Positions 8,000-17,327 of a DNA stretch of 64,000 nt are shown piece after piece (positions within the stretch are counted from its first letter, which is position 1; every line of letters starts with the position of its first letter). The translations under genes were made by a program, and so were the position numbers. The stretch lies in assembly GCF_040151475.1 (NCBI RefSeq), contig NZ_JBDKWG010000144.1:124001-188000 (forward strand), given 5' to 3'. A model generated the notes under the pieces. That model searched no databases, had not been told where the DNA came from, and saw nothing but the letters and a program-made list of their open reading frames with translations. Source of the DNA: CAXBNB01 sp040151475 (GTDB taxonomy: Bacteria > Bacteroidota > Bacteroidia > Cytophagales > Cyclobacteriaceae).

Positions 8000-10114
8000 A
8001 TGGCATTAATAAATACGCTAAGGAATAAAATGGGGAAAGTAGTTGTAGGCGTGATAGCTTTTTCAATTATTTCGTTCGTTGGAGCAGACCTTCTAGGTCC
8101 CAATTCTGCATTATTAGGTGGAGCCAATACAGATGTAGGAGAAATTGCCGGAAACACAATTACCAGAGACGACTATTTGGCAAAAATAGATGAGGTTTCA
8201 TTTAACTTTCAGTCAAGTACCGGAAGAAGCCCTTCTTCAAACGAATTGGTCTCTATTCGGAATCAGGCGTGGGATGCTTTAATTGCTGAAATAGCTTATA
8301 AAAATCAGTTTGATAAATTAGGAGTAGAAGTATCAGAAGATGAATTGGTAGATATGGTTCAGGGTGAAAACATCAGCCCGCAGATCAAACAAATTCCTAT
8401 TTTCACCAACCAGCAAACCGGTCAGTTTGATAAGAACTTAGTTGTTGAGTTTCTTAAAAGTCTTTCTAATCAACCACCTCAGCAAAGAGCAGCCTGGTAT
8501 CAGTTTGAAAGCAACTTAGGTCCCGGCAGAAGGAGGTTAAAATATGAAAACCTTCTACTGAAGACCAATTATGCTACCGAAGAAGAAGCAAAACTGGAAT
8601 ACAAAGCAACTGCTGCTACAGCAGATGTTCAATACGTGTATGTGCCATACTATACTTTGAGTGACAGTGCTGTTTCTGTAAGTGATGATGAGTTGGAAGA
8701 TTATTTGGAAGCTCATGAAGATGAGTACCAAAGAGAAGATACAAGGAGTATTAAGTATGTAACTTTCGAAGTTATTCCATCTGCCGGAGATACAGCTATT
8801 GTCAAAAAGGAAATTGAAGCCTTGAAAAAGGGATTTGCTACTGCTGAAAATGATTCCATTTTCTCTGTTGTAAACTCAGATGGCACCTTGCCTTATGTGA
8901 CTTATCGTGCGGATAACGTTCCGGAAGTATTGTTTCAGGACGGAGAGTTGGTACCTGAAGGTACTGTAGTTGGCCCTCAGTTAGAAAACGGAAAATATGC
9001 GCTCTACAAACTCGCATCCGTATCCGAAGGGTTACAATATTCTGCAAAAGCCAGTCATATACTTTTCAAGCCGGAAGGTGATTCAGATGCAGCAAAAGCC
9101 AAGGCTAAAAGTGAGGCCAGAAAAATATTGAAAGAAATACGTGATGGTGCTGATTTTGCTGAAATGGCAAGAATTCATGGTACTGATGGTACCGCATCAA
9201 GAGGTGGGGATTTAGGATGGTTCAACGAAGGTCAAATGGTTGCTCCATTTCAGGAAGCGGTGTTTGCAGCTACTAAAACCGGTTTGCTAAAAGATGTTGT
9301 TGAAACAGATTTTGGATTTCACATCATTGATGTCACTGAGCTCAAAACCAATCTTTCTTATAAAGTAGGTAAGGTTGAACTGGAAATCTATGTAAGCGAT
9401 CAAACCAGAAATAAATACTACAGGGAAGCAGAGATGTTTTCTGTGAAAAGCACAACCTTATCTGATTTTGAAAAAAACAGCACCGAAAGTGGTCTTGAAG
9501 TGAAAACAGCAGATCGAATTGGCAAAAATGACAGAAGAATAGGTACTCTGACAGAAGCCAGAAGCATTGTATCATGGTTATTTAACACTGCAAAAAAAGG
9601 GGATGTATCTGAAATCTATGAACTTGACAATTATTATGTAATCGCTGTGATGACTGGAATGCAGGGCAAGGGAACTGCTAAGTTGAATGCCGTAAGAAAT
9701 GAAATAGAACGTAAGGTTAAAGACCAGAAGAAATCAAAAATTATTATTGACAAACTGGCATCTTCAAGTGGATCACTTCAGGAGGTTGCTGATGCTTATG
9801 GTTCGGATGCGAAAGTATATAGCATGAATGGAGTAAAATTGAGCAGCAATTCTTTGAATAGTGTTGGATTAGCCCCTGAAGCAGTTGGAACTATATTTTC
9901 TATGGAAAATGGAGAAAAAACCAAGCCATTTGCACTAGACAATGGAGTGATTGTAATTGAGTTGATTAATAAAGTCGATCCTGTAGAGATCGCAGATTAT
10001 GTGCCTTATCAGGGGCAGGTTCAGCAAAAAAGACAATCAAGAATGGCTTTCAATATAGATGCTAGTGTCAAAGAATTGGCAGAGATAGAAGACAACAGAT
10101 ATAAGTTCTTTTAA
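8000..10114 (+). CDS. PpiD/SurA-type peptidylprolyl isomerase
   Basis: 704 residues with one N-terminal transmembrane anchor (about 13-31, after NTLRNKMGKV), a SurA_N-type chaperone region (about 45-250), and a parvulin rotamase domain (about 350-445) marked by SAKASHILFKP, GGDLGWFNEGQMVAPFQEA and TDFGFHIIDV. The remainder is a helical C-terminal extension. PpiD-like proteins sit at the periplasmic face of the inner membrane and help fold outer-membrane proteins emerging from Sec. The gene has its own promoter and is closed by a strong terminator. The closest named homologue would be PpiD rather than soluble SurA because of the uncleaved anchor. Confidence 0.9.
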   Translation: MALINTLRNKMGKVVVGVIAFSIISFVGADLLGPNSALLGGANTDVGEIAGNTITRDDYLAKIDEVSFNFQSSTGRSPSSNELVSIRNQAWDALIAEIAYKNQFDKLGVEVSEDELVDMVQGENISPQIKQIPIFTNQQTGQFDKNLVVEFLKSLSNQPPQQRAAWYQFESNLGPGRRRLKYENLLLKTNYATEEEAKLEYKATAATADVQYVYVPYYTLSDSAVSVSDDELEDYLEAHEDEYQREDTRSIKYVTFEVIPSAGDTAIVKKEIEALKKGFATAENDSIFSVVNSDGTLPYVTYRADNVPEVLFQDGELVPEGTVVGPQLENGKYALYKLASVSEGLQYSAKASHILFKPEGDSDAAKAKAKSEARKILKEIRDGADFAEMARIHGTDGTASRGGDLGWFNEGQMVAPFQEAVFAATKTGLLKDVVETDFGFHIIDVTELKTNLSYKVGKVELEIYVSDQTRNKYYREAEMFSVKSTTLSDFEKNSTESGLEVKTADRIGKNDRRIGTLTEARSIVSWLFNTAKKGDVSEIYELDNYYVIAVMTGMQGKGTAKLNAVRNEIERKVKDQKKSKIIIDKLASSSGSLQEVADAYGSDAKVYSMNGVKLSSNSLNSVGLAPEAVGTIFSMENGEKTKPFALDNGVIVIELINKVDPVEIADYVPYQGQVQQKRQSRMAFNIDASVKELAEIEDNRYKFF

Positions 10115-10137
10115 TAAAAATTCAAGATAAATTATAT

Positions 10138-10165
10138 GGGAGCGGGATTAACCGTTCCCTTTTTT
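10138..10165 (+). terminator. Rho-independent terminator between the PpiD-like and DUF493 genes
   Basis: Stem GGGAGCGG with CCGTTCCC (one wobble), loop GATTAA, then six Ts. It ends five bases before the ATG of the DUF493 gene, leaving almost no leader for that gene. Confidence 0.85.
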
Positions 10166-10170
10166 GTTTT

Positions 10171-10428
10171 ATGTCAGACACAAGTTCATTTCAGGAAAGA
10201 CTGGATCAGCAATACAGCTTTCCGGCTTTGTATCCGTTTAAATTTATAGTGCCTCAGGAAAGCCTGGATGATCTTCTGGTCATATTTGCAAAGCATGACC
10301 ACCAGATCCGCCCTTCTAAAAATGGCAACTATATAAGTGTTTCCATAAACATCATGGCCGACTCCAGTGACACCATCATTGAATATTACAATCGTGCCAG
10401 TGTCGTTAAAGGGATCATTTCACTTTAA
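10171..10428 (+). CDS. DUF493 family protein
   Basis: 85 residues with the compact alpha/beta pattern of DUF493 (YbeD-like): FPALYPFKFIVPQ near the start, a central acidic helix, and KNGNYISVSINIMADSSDTIIEYYNRASVVKGIISL at the end, which is split across the conserved strand-helix-strand. YbeD-like proteins are small ACT-like cytoplasmic proteins proposed to be regulatory. The start lies five bases after a terminator T-run, so expression must come from readthrough, from a promoter inside the upstream gene, or from a leaderless transcript. Confidence 0.82.
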   Translation: MSDTSSFQERLDQQYSFPALYPFKFIVPQESLDDLLVIFAKHDHQIRPSKNGNYISVSINIMADSSDTIIEYYNRASVVKGIISL

Positions 10429-10440
10429 CTACTAAAGTGA
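10420..10440. repeat. perfect 8-bp inverted repeat at the DUF493 stop codon
   Basis: TCACTTTA (10420-10427) and TAAAGTGA (10433-10440) are exact reverse complements around a five-base loop that includes the end of the DUF493 stop. No T-run follows, so it is at best a weak terminator or an mRNA 3' stabiliser. Confidence 0.4.
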
Positions 10441-10533
10441 GTGTCAGACTCTAAGTCGAGCACCGATATTCATAAGACTTATAGAGGACTCATTTAAAAT
10501 TTCACTTATATTCGTAAAGAATATAAAAGTGTT

Positions 10534-10959
10534 ATGAACGGGAATTTCCACATTTTAAAACTGGTATTTGCAGTATTTCTGCTTTTATTGATCTGCCTAA
10601 AAGCTGAAGCCCAAACGAGTATAGAAGAAAATATGCCTACAAGAAAAGTGGACAAAAAAGTCAAGGAAGATAAAAAGAAATACCGCCCTAAGAGTGAAAA
10701 ACTCATGTATATCTACAAAAGACGGACTAATGGCACACTATACGGTAATCCCTGTGCACTATCTGTTACGCGCAAAATGGGTTTTGAATATATGGCTCAG
10801 GAAAAATCCACTATTGATCTAAAATCATATTGGGAACGATTCTTCCACAATGGTTGGGTTAAAACCAAACTGGTATTGAGAAGAGGTCCCTGGTGGAAAA
10901 TCACCGTAAACAAGCGACTAAAAGAATGTCAGGGTTCTACGGGAGATCGTACAGGATAA
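10534..10959 (+). CDS. secreted basic protein of unknown function
   Basis: 141 residues with a signal peptide ending at about KAEAQ (residue 27). The mature part is Lys/Arg-rich, with a charged low-complexity segment (KVDKKVKEDKKKYRPKSEK is in that region) and a conserved-looking core around YGNPCALSVTRKMGFEYM and GPWWKITVNKRLKEC. I recall similar short hypothetical proteins in Bacteroidota but know of no function. A hairpin (arms at 10503-10513 and 10519-10531, with a two-base bulge) ends two bases before the start codon and might limit ribosome access. It converges on purB with one base between stops. Confidence 0.65.
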   Translation: MNGNFHILKLVFAVFLLLLICLKAEAQTSIEENMPTRKVDKKVKEDKKKYRPKSEKLMYIYKRRTNGTLYGNPCALSVTRKMGFEYMAQEKSTIDLKSYWERFFHNGWVKTKLVLRRGPWWKITVNKRLKECQGSTGDRTG

Positions 10960-10960
10960 T

Positions 10961-12322
10961 TTAGTTAAATGGATTTATCCCCACATAATTGAACGGTGTA
11001 ATAGCCCTCAATTCCTCCTTCACACTTTCGCTTACGTTCAATGTCTCTATAAAATCTTTGATACTTTGTTCCGTTATAGCCTGATTGGTTCTCGTAAGCT
11101 CCTTCAAGGCTTCATAAGGTTTAGGATAGCCTTCCCGTCTCAAAATAGTCTGGATAGCCTCAGATGCTACTGCCCAATTATCTTCAAGATCCTTATGAAT
11201 CGCTGGTTCATTCAGTTCCAGTTTTTTCAATCCTTTTTCCAATGATTTTAAAGCAATAAACCCATGTGCAACAGGTACTCCAATATTTCTCAACACGGTA
11301 GAATCTGTTAAATCCCGTTGCAACCTGGAAATAGGTAATTTGCTGGAAAGGTGGTCGTATATCGCATTTGCAATACCAAGATTTCCTTCAGCGTTTTCAA
11401 AATCGATTGGATTTACTTTATGCGGCATTGCCGAAGATCCTGTTTCTCCTTTTACTATTTTTTGTTTGAAATAACCCATAGAGACATACTGCCATACATC
11501 GCGGCTAAAATCAATGAGGATAGTGTTGATCCTTTTCAGGTTGTCAAATAAAGCAGCAAGGTTGTCATAGTGCTCGATCTGGGTTGTTGGATAACTTCTA
11601 TCTAACCCGAGCGTATCGTTGACGAATTTTTTAGCAAAGCTGTTCCAGTCTATATTTGGATATGCCACATGGTGGGCATTCATATTGCCCGTAGCTCCCC
11701 CAAATTTGGCCGAAAAAGGTATGGATTTCAGTGTATTGATCTGAACGGATAATCGTTCGCAAAAAACAAGTAGCTCTTTTCCTACAGTAGAAGGAGATGC
11801 CGGTTGTCCATGAGTTTTGGCTAACATTGGCACATCTTTCCACTCTCTCGCCAACCCATTCAATTGATCCAGTACCTGATGCAATAATGGTAAAAACTTT
11901 TCATTCAACGCATCTTTTATCTGCAAAGGAACTGAAGTATTATTGATGTCCTGTGAGGTCAATCCGAAGTGAATAAATTCTTTGAATTTGGACAAACCCA
12001 AATTGTCAAATTTTTCTTTCAAAAAATACTCAACCGCTTTTACATCATGATTGGTAGTCTTCTCTACCTCCTTGATTGACAAAGCATCTTCTTCTGAAAA
12101 TTGAGATACTATTTTTCTCAATACAGGAAAAATATTTTTGTCAACCTCTTGTAGTTGGGGCAAAGGAAGGTTGCACAGGGCAATGAAATAATCCACCTCT
12201 ACATGTACCCGGTTTTTGATCAAACCATATTCTGAAAAGTATTGTGCCAGTTCAATGGTGTTTTTGCGGTATCTGCCATCTACTGGTGAAATGGCCGTAA
12301 GAGTATTTAAATCCATGTGCAT
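10961..12322 (-). CDS. purB: adenylosuccinate lyase
   Basis: 453 residues of the fumarase/aspartase superfamily. LTAISPVDGRYR near the N-terminus and the flexible signature loop GSSAMPHKVNPIDFENAEGN in the middle identify PurB of the long E. coli type; HGQPASPSTVGKE carries an active-site His. It catalyses two purine-pathway steps, SAICAR to AICAR and adenylosuccinate to AMP, releasing fumarate. A second ATG two codons downstream (12316) is an equally possible start. A TAATTTTG element in the upstream gap could be a -7 promoter motif, but no good -33 element is visible. Confidence 0.96.
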   Translation of the reverse strand: MHMDLNTLTAISPVDGRYRKNTIELAQYFSEYGLIKNRVHVEVDYFIALCNLPLPQLQEVDKNIFPVLRKIVSQFSEEDALSIKEVEKTTNHDVKAVEYFLKEKFDNLGLSKFKEFIHFGLTSQDINNTSVPLQIKDALNEKFLPLLHQVLDQLNGLAREWKDVPMLAKTHGQPASPSTVGKELLVFCERLSVQINTLKSIPFSAKFGGATGNMNAHHVAYPNIDWNSFAKKFVNDTLGLDRSYPTTQIEHYDNLAALFDNLKRINTILIDFSRDVWQYVSMGYFKQKIVKGETGSSAMPHKVNPIDFENAEGNLGIANAIYDHLSSKLPISRLQRDLTDSTVLRNIGVPVAHGFIALKSLEKGLKKLELNEPAIHKDLEDNWAVASEAIQTILRREGYPKPYEALKELTRTNQAITEQSIKDFIETLNVSESVKEELRAITPFNYVGINPFN

Positions 12323-12417
12323 TATAAATAATGAAGGCGCAAAATTAGTGAATTCGAAGCACTATATTTTAATACAGTTTTATTTTATGGTTACATTTTC
12401 TGACAGTAAATTCCGGT

Positions 12418-13473
12418 ATGATCAAATTTCAACATAAAAATCTAATAAGATTTGCCACCAGCCTGTTGACAAGAGCAGGACTGCCAGAGGACAGAGCAAA
12501 AATTACAGCAAGTACGTTGGTGGAATCTGACCTCATGGGACATAGCACACATGGTTTGTCTTTGCTGTCTCCGTATTTGGACAGTGCAACAAAAGGAAAA
12601 ATGAAATTGTCTGGTGATCCTCGCACCATTCGGGATACAGGCGCAAGCATAGCCTGGGATGGGCAGTATTTGCCAGGTCCATGGTTGATTCATGAGGCAA
12701 TAGATTTGGCTTTAGAAAGAATCACAAAGCATCCGGTTGTCACTATGACCATTCAAAAAAGTCATCACATTGGTTGTTTGGCGGCATATCCCGAGCGTGC
12801 AACAGAAAAAGGATTGATGATGTTGTTGTCGTGTTCCGATCCAATCAATGCCACAGTAGCTCCATTTGGTGGATTGGAAGGTGTTTATAGTCCCAATCCA
12901 CTTGCCATTGGTTTTCCGACAGAAGGAAAACCAGTTATTATAGACATCAGTATGTCCAGCACCGCCAATGGGTTGATTAATCAAAGTTATGCTCAGGGGA
13001 AAAAACTACCTCATCCATGGCTTCAAGATGGCAAGGGCGAAGTAACGGATGATCCTGCCTCCTTTATGGAAAATCCTCCTGCTACTATATTGCCTTTGGG
13101 AGGTCAGGATGCTGGCTATAAAGGTTTTGGTCTTGGTTTACTGATAGAAATGTTGACTTCAGGGCTTGGAGGGCATGGTCGTGCGGATTCTCCTACTGAT
13201 TGGGGTGCTTCTGTCTTTTTGCAGGTCTTCGATCCTGAAGGCTTTGGTGGATTGGAAAATTTTAAAAGACAAGCACAATTTTTAGCAGAAGCCAGTCTTG
13301 CCAGCAAACCTATTGACCCGGGCAATCCCGTTCGGCTACCTGGCCATCGTGCAATGAATCTTCGTGACAAACAAAAAAAGGAAGGGGTTGTCTTGAATCC
13401 TTCTATCGTACAGTCATTGGAAAGCTGGGGTGAAAAACTGGGGGTGGTAATGCCAGAAAATAAACAATCCTAG
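12418..13473 (+). CDS. Ldh family (malate/L-lactate dehydrogenase type 2) oxidoreductase
   Basis: 351 residues with the LDH2 fold. Typical segments are LVESDLMGHSTHGLSLL (proton-relay His region), SHHIGCLAAYPERA, the NPLAIGFPTEGKPVIIDISMS block and GGQDAGYKGFGLGLLIEML. The family reduces 2-oxo acids such as pyruvate, oxaloacetate, sulfopyruvate or 2,3-diketogulonate with NAD(P)H; the substrate cannot be read from the sequence. It is divergent from purB and ends with a four-base overlap with the convergent rhomboid gene. No neighbouring pathway gene suggests a substrate. Confidence 0.88.
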   Translation: MIKFQHKNLIRFATSLLTRAGLPEDRAKITASTLVESDLMGHSTHGLSLLSPYLDSATKGKMKLSGDPRTIRDTGASIAWDGQYLPGPWLIHEAIDLALERITKHPVVTMTIQKSHHIGCLAAYPERATEKGLMMLLSCSDPINATVAPFGGLEGVYSPNPLAIGFPTEGKPVIIDISMSSTANGLINQSYAQGKKLPHPWLQDGKGEVTDDPASFMENPPATILPLGGQDAGYKGFGLGLLIEMLTSGLGGHGRADSPTDWGASVFLQVFDPEGFGGLENFKRQAQFLAEASLASKPIDPGNPVRLPGHRAMNLRDKQKKEGVVLNPSIVQSLESWGEKLGVVMPENKQS

Positions 13474-14096
13474 AAAATGCGATAGTTAACTACCTCATTG
13501 AAAAAAGTACTGATGACAGACGGCTGAATAAATATACTAAACACTACACCAAACAAAGCACCTACCAAGTGTGCATGGTGGTTCACATTGTCTGCCATTC
13601 TTTTTCCCTCATAGTACGAATAAATAAGGTATAAAGCACCTAAAATAAATCCCGGAATACAAATGATGCCATACAGACATATCGGATTGGTAGGGAGAAA
13701 AAGTATGCTGCTAAATACTACAGCAGATACTCCTCCGGATGCCCCTAAAGAATTGTAATGTGGATGGTCTTTGTGCTTCAAAATGGATGGAATGTCAGAA
13801 ACTACAATACCTATCAGGTAGAGTGCTAAAAAATAATATGGACCACTTGGGCCAAGGATATAGGTGTACATATCTTCTATCAGTCTTCCAAAAAAGAAAA
13901 AAGTAAACATATTAAAACCCAGATGAACCCAGTTAGCATGTACAAACCCTGAACTGATCATACGATAAAACTGACCACTTTTAGTTACGGCATAAGGATT
14001 CATCATTAGTTTATGCTGAAGGTCTGGTTTATTCCAACCAGTCATACTGATTGCAATTGTTACTATGATAATGATGATACTAAATGACATACTCAA
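13470..14096 (-). CDS. rhomboid family intramembrane serine protease
   Basis: 208 residues and about six transmembrane helices. The catalytic Ser lies in GASGGVSAVVF, the His in NHHAHLVGALFG, and the supporting HLGFNMFTFFFFG motif lies in the second helix, so all elements of an active rhomboid are present. Such proteases cleave single-pass membrane proteins within the bilayer; substrates are unknown here. It sits 62 bases downstream of the prenyl synthase gene on the same strand and may be co-transcribed with it. Confidence 0.9.
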   Translation of the reverse strand: MSMSFSIIIIIVTIAISMTGWNKPDLQHKLMMNPYAVTKSGQFYRMISSGFVHANWVHLGFNMFTFFFFGRLIEDMYTYILGPSGPYYFLALYLIGIVVSDIPSILKHKDHPHYNSLGASGGVSAVVFSSILFLPTNPICLYGIICIPGFILGALYLIYSYYEGKRMADNVNHHAHLVGALFGVVFSIFIQPSVISTFFNEVVNYRIF

Positions 14097-14158
14097 AGCC
14101 CGTTTTAAATGTATTTTTATTCTACTATTCCTGTAATTGTTATTTTCGAAGCAACCAC

Positions 14159-15142
14159 CTATTTGTCTCTTGCTATTATCGATTTGGCAAACTCTTTCAA
14201 TTCTACCAAAGATTCTTCCGGTTCGTTTAGTTGATCCAGAGTAGCAAAAGCTTTATCAAAAAACAGATTCATCTTTTCTTCAGACGCTTCCTTTACACCC
14301 AATTCATCGTACAATTCTTTAACTGCATTTACCTTTTTTATCGAATCAATTTCTTTGTCTTGCAGCAGTAAAGTAAGAGTGTTTTTCTGGTCAGCATTCG
14401 CCAGTTCCATTGCTTTGATCAATAAAAACGTTTTTTTGTTGGAAATAATGTCACCACCAACCTGCTTACCAAACTTTTCCTGTTCGCCATATACATCTAG
14501 GATGTCATCCTTCAACTGAAACCCGATTCCCATGTGAATACCAAAGTTCCTCAGTTTGACGGCTTCTTCTTTGGTCATTCCCCCTAACAACCCTCCAAGC
14601 TCCAGGCTAAAACCAAGCAAAACAGCAGTTTTTAACATGATCATGTTGATGTAGTCAATCTCCTCGATTCTTTCTTCTGTCTCAAAATTCATATCAAGTT
14701 GCTGTCCTTCACACACCTCTATGGCACATCGGTTGAATTGCCTGAGTATATAAGCAATGTCATCTGTTTCTGCTTCCAGTAATAATTCGTAAACATATAT
14801 TGACATGGTATCACCGGACAATATAGCGGTATTGCTATTCCATTTTTCATGCACAGTGGTTTTTCCCCTACGCAAGGGGGCATCATCCATAATGTCATCA
14901 TGCACTAAAGTAAAATTATGAAACACTTCCACGGCCAGAGCTGGTTTCAATATTTTCTGCCAGTCCTCTTTCTTAATGCCATAGGCCAAAAGAGTCAACA
15001 ATGGGCGCATCCTTTTGCCACCTAGAGTCAATATATATTCAATAGGCTCATACAACTCTGCTGGATAACCTCCAAAATTCAGCTCCTTAATACTTTTGTT
15101 TAACTCAGAAACTAATATGTCTATATTCCGGTTCGTCTTCAT
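14159..15142 (-). CDS. polyprenyl (trans-isoprenyl) diphosphate synthase
   Basis: 327 residues. The first Asp-rich motif is DDIMDDAPLRRGKTTVHEKW (about residues 80-99), the second is DDILDVYGE, and GGKRMRPLL precedes them; all are signatures of trans-prenyltransferases that extend allylic diphosphates with IPP. Large residues just before the first motif (FHNFTLVH) favour a short or medium chain, but product length is inference. Its first 38 bases overlap the end of rnr in another frame, so the two are probably translationally coupled. Confidence 0.92.
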   Translation of the reverse strand: MKTNRNIDILVSELNKSIKELNFGGYPAELYEPIEYILTLGGKRMRPLLTLLAYGIKKEDWQKILKPALAVEVFHNFTLVHDDIMDDAPLRRGKTTVHEKWNSNTAILSGDTMSIYVYELLLEAETDDIAYILRQFNRCAIEVCEGQQLDMNFETEERIEEIDYINMIMLKTAVLLGFSLELGGLLGGMTKEEAVKLRNFGIHMGIGFQLKDDILDVYGEQEKFGKQVGGDIISNKKTFLLIKAMELANADQKNTLTLLLQDKEIDSIKKVNAVKELYDELGVKEASEEKMNLFFDKAFATLDQLNEPEESLVELKEFAKSIIARDK

Positions 15143-17294
15143 TTTCCACTTCTACAAATTCCAAATCTATTGTACGACGGTTGATGTCCGTCTTGATCAC
15201 TACCACTGTCACTTTATCTCCCAGCGTAATTACTTTCCTATTTCTTTTTCCTACCAGACAATAATTTTTATCGTCGTACTCGTAGTAGTCATCATCCATA
15301 TCGGATATGCGTACCATACCCTCACATTTTGTTTCTGTTATTTCCACAAACACACCCCACTCTGTAATTCCTGAAACAATACCCTCAAATGGTTTGTTTT
15401 CCACAGAAGCCATAAATTCTACTTGTTTGTACTTAATGGAAGCCCTTTCAGCATCAGCTGCACGTTTTTCTCTTTCTGATGAGTGCAAACACAACTCATT
15501 GTATTCTTTGGGATCAGGAGATTTTTGCTTGTCGATGTAGTGCTGCAAAAGCCTGTGTACCATCACATCGGGATACCGCCTGATAGGTGAAGTAAAATGT
15601 GTGTAATGTGGAAATGCCAAACCAAAATGCATTTTTGGATCGGTGGTATATTTGGCTTTGGCCATAGACCGTATAGCCAACGATTCCAATACGTTTTGCT
15701 CGGGTTTTCCTTTGATGTCATCCATCAAAGTATTTAATGAACTGGATACTTTTCCTGGCACCATGTTGAGCTTGTGTCCAAAACGAACGGCAAATTTTGA
15801 GAATGCTTCCAATTTTTCAGGATCAGGTGCATCATGTGTTCTGTAAACAAATGTATCTTCTCCTTTGTGCAAGCCGAATACATGCTCGGCGACATATTTA
15901 TTGGCCAATAGCATAAATTCCTCTACCAACTTATGTGCATCTTTTCTTTCCCTTGGAATAATTCCCAGGGGCTTGCCATTTTCATCGAGCTGAAATTTTA
16001 CCTCAACGGTTTCGAAATTGATGGCTCCCTTGGCAAATCTTTGCTTCTTAAAAAGCTTTGCCAGAGCATTCAATGTGTTTATTTCTTTAGCGAAATCCCC
16101 TTCATTACTTTCAATTCTTTCTTGTGCTTCCTCATAGGCGAACCTCCTATCGGAATGAATCACTGTCCTTCCAAACCAATGTTTCTTGATTTCCGCTTCA
16201 GGCGTAATTTCGAAAACTGCTGCAAAAGTCAGCTTGTCTTCATTTGGTCGTAGAGAACAAACACCGTTTGACAGTTTTTCAGGAAGCATTGGAATAGTCC
16301 TGTCCACCAGATATACCGAAGTAGCTCTTTCTACAGCTTCTTTATCCAAAATAGAACCAGGCTTTACATAATGAGATACATCTGCTATATGAACCCCAAT
16401 TTCAAAATTACCATTCTTTAATTTTTTAAGAGAAATGGCATCATCAAAATCTTTGGCATCTACCGGGTCAATAGTAAAAGTGGTGGTTTTCCTAAAATCC
16501 TTTCTTTTCTTGATCTCATCCTCTTCAATCAATTCAGGAATTTTTTCTGCTTCCTGCTCTATATGGGAAGGGAATCTAAATGGCAAATCGAATTCGGCCA
16601 TGATAGAATGAATTTCCGTTTCATTTTCTCCGGCTTTCCCAAGGATTTCTTTCACCTCACCAATAGGGTTTTTATTTGATCCGCCATGCCATTCTTTTAT
16701 CTTAACAATTACCTTATCGTTGTGTTTGGCCTTCCCGATTTTTTCAGGATAAACAAATACATCAATGTGTATCTTTCTATTGTCGGGGACAACAAACGCA
16801 TATCGGGGCATGATTTCAATACGTCCTACAAATTCCTTCTTTTTTCGTTCAACAATGTCAATAACCTTTCCCTCTACCTTTTTGCCGTTTCTACTTGCTT
16901 TTAGTTGGACAGATACAATGTCTCCGTCAATTGCGGATTTGAGATCTTCTGTTTTTACCCAGATATCCTCTTCTGCATCTTCAGATATCACATAAGCAAA
17001 CCTCTTGTTTACATGATCTACTCTGCCTACAATACTGACAGCCTCCGCCTTGCTGCGGAAAGAATTATTACGGAGCTTCAATATTTCATTGTCATCCGCC
17101 ATGTCCATCACTACATTAAAAGCCAGTTCTTTTGATTGTAGATCACGAATTCCTGTTTTGTTTATTATTTGTCTTATTGAAAATGTCTGTCCCGGATTGG
17201 TCTCAAACAATTGTCTTATTTTTTGTTGAATAAATTCAACCGAAAGTGTTTTTTTCGCTTTGAATTTATTCCCTCTTGATTTCTTTTTTGCCAT
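15105..17294 (-). CDS. rnr: ribonuclease R
   Basis: 729 residues. Order: a basic N-terminal helix-turn-helix segment (about 1-75), cold-shock/OB domains (about 80-240), the RNB catalytic domain with DPVDAKDFDDAISLKK (about 275-290), which carries the metal-binding Asp residues, and a C-terminal S1 domain (about 640-715, FEGIVSGITEWGVFVEI). RNase R degrades structured RNA 3' to 5'. It overlaps the downstream prenyl synthase start by 38 bases. The acidic C-terminus is unlike the basic tail of the E. coli enzyme. Confidence 0.96.
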   Translation of the reverse strand: MAKKKSRGNKFKAKKTLSVEFIQQKIRQLFETNPGQTFSIRQIINKTGIRDLQSKELAFNVVMDMADDNEILKLRNNSFRSKAEAVSIVGRVDHVNKRFAYVISEDAEEDIWVKTEDLKSAIDGDIVSVQLKASRNGKKVEGKVIDIVERKKKEFVGRIEIMPRYAFVVPDNRKIHIDVFVYPEKIGKAKHNDKVIVKIKEWHGGSNKNPIGEVKEILGKAGENETEIHSIMAEFDLPFRFPSHIEQEAEKIPELIEEDEIKKRKDFRKTTTFTIDPVDAKDFDDAISLKKLKNGNFEIGVHIADVSHYVKPGSILDKEAVERATSVYLVDRTIPMLPEKLSNGVCSLRPNEDKLTFAAVFEITPEAEIKKHWFGRTVIHSDRRFAYEEAQERIESNEGDFAKEINTLNALAKLFKKQRFAKGAINFETVEVKFQLDENGKPLGIIPRERKDAHKLVEEFMLLANKYVAEHVFGLHKGEDTFVYRTHDAPDPEKLEAFSKFAVRFGHKLNMVPGKVSSSLNTLMDDIKGKPEQNVLESLAIRSMAKAKYTTDPKMHFGLAFPHYTHFTSPIRRYPDVMVHRLLQHYIDKQKSPDPKEYNELCLHSSEREKRAADAERASIKYKQVEFMASVENKPFEGIVSGITEWGVFVEITETKCEGMVRISDMDDDYYEYDDKNYCLVGKRNRKVITLGDKVTVVVIKTDINRRTIDLEFVEVENEDEPEYRHISF

Positions 17295-17327
17295 GTTAAT
17301 TTTTGTCGTGTAGAATTTCGAAAGGAA

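Noticed and set aside
10420..10440. Terminator for the DUF493 gene
   Set aside because: The hairpin is perfect but no T-run follows; recorded as an inverted repeat instead.
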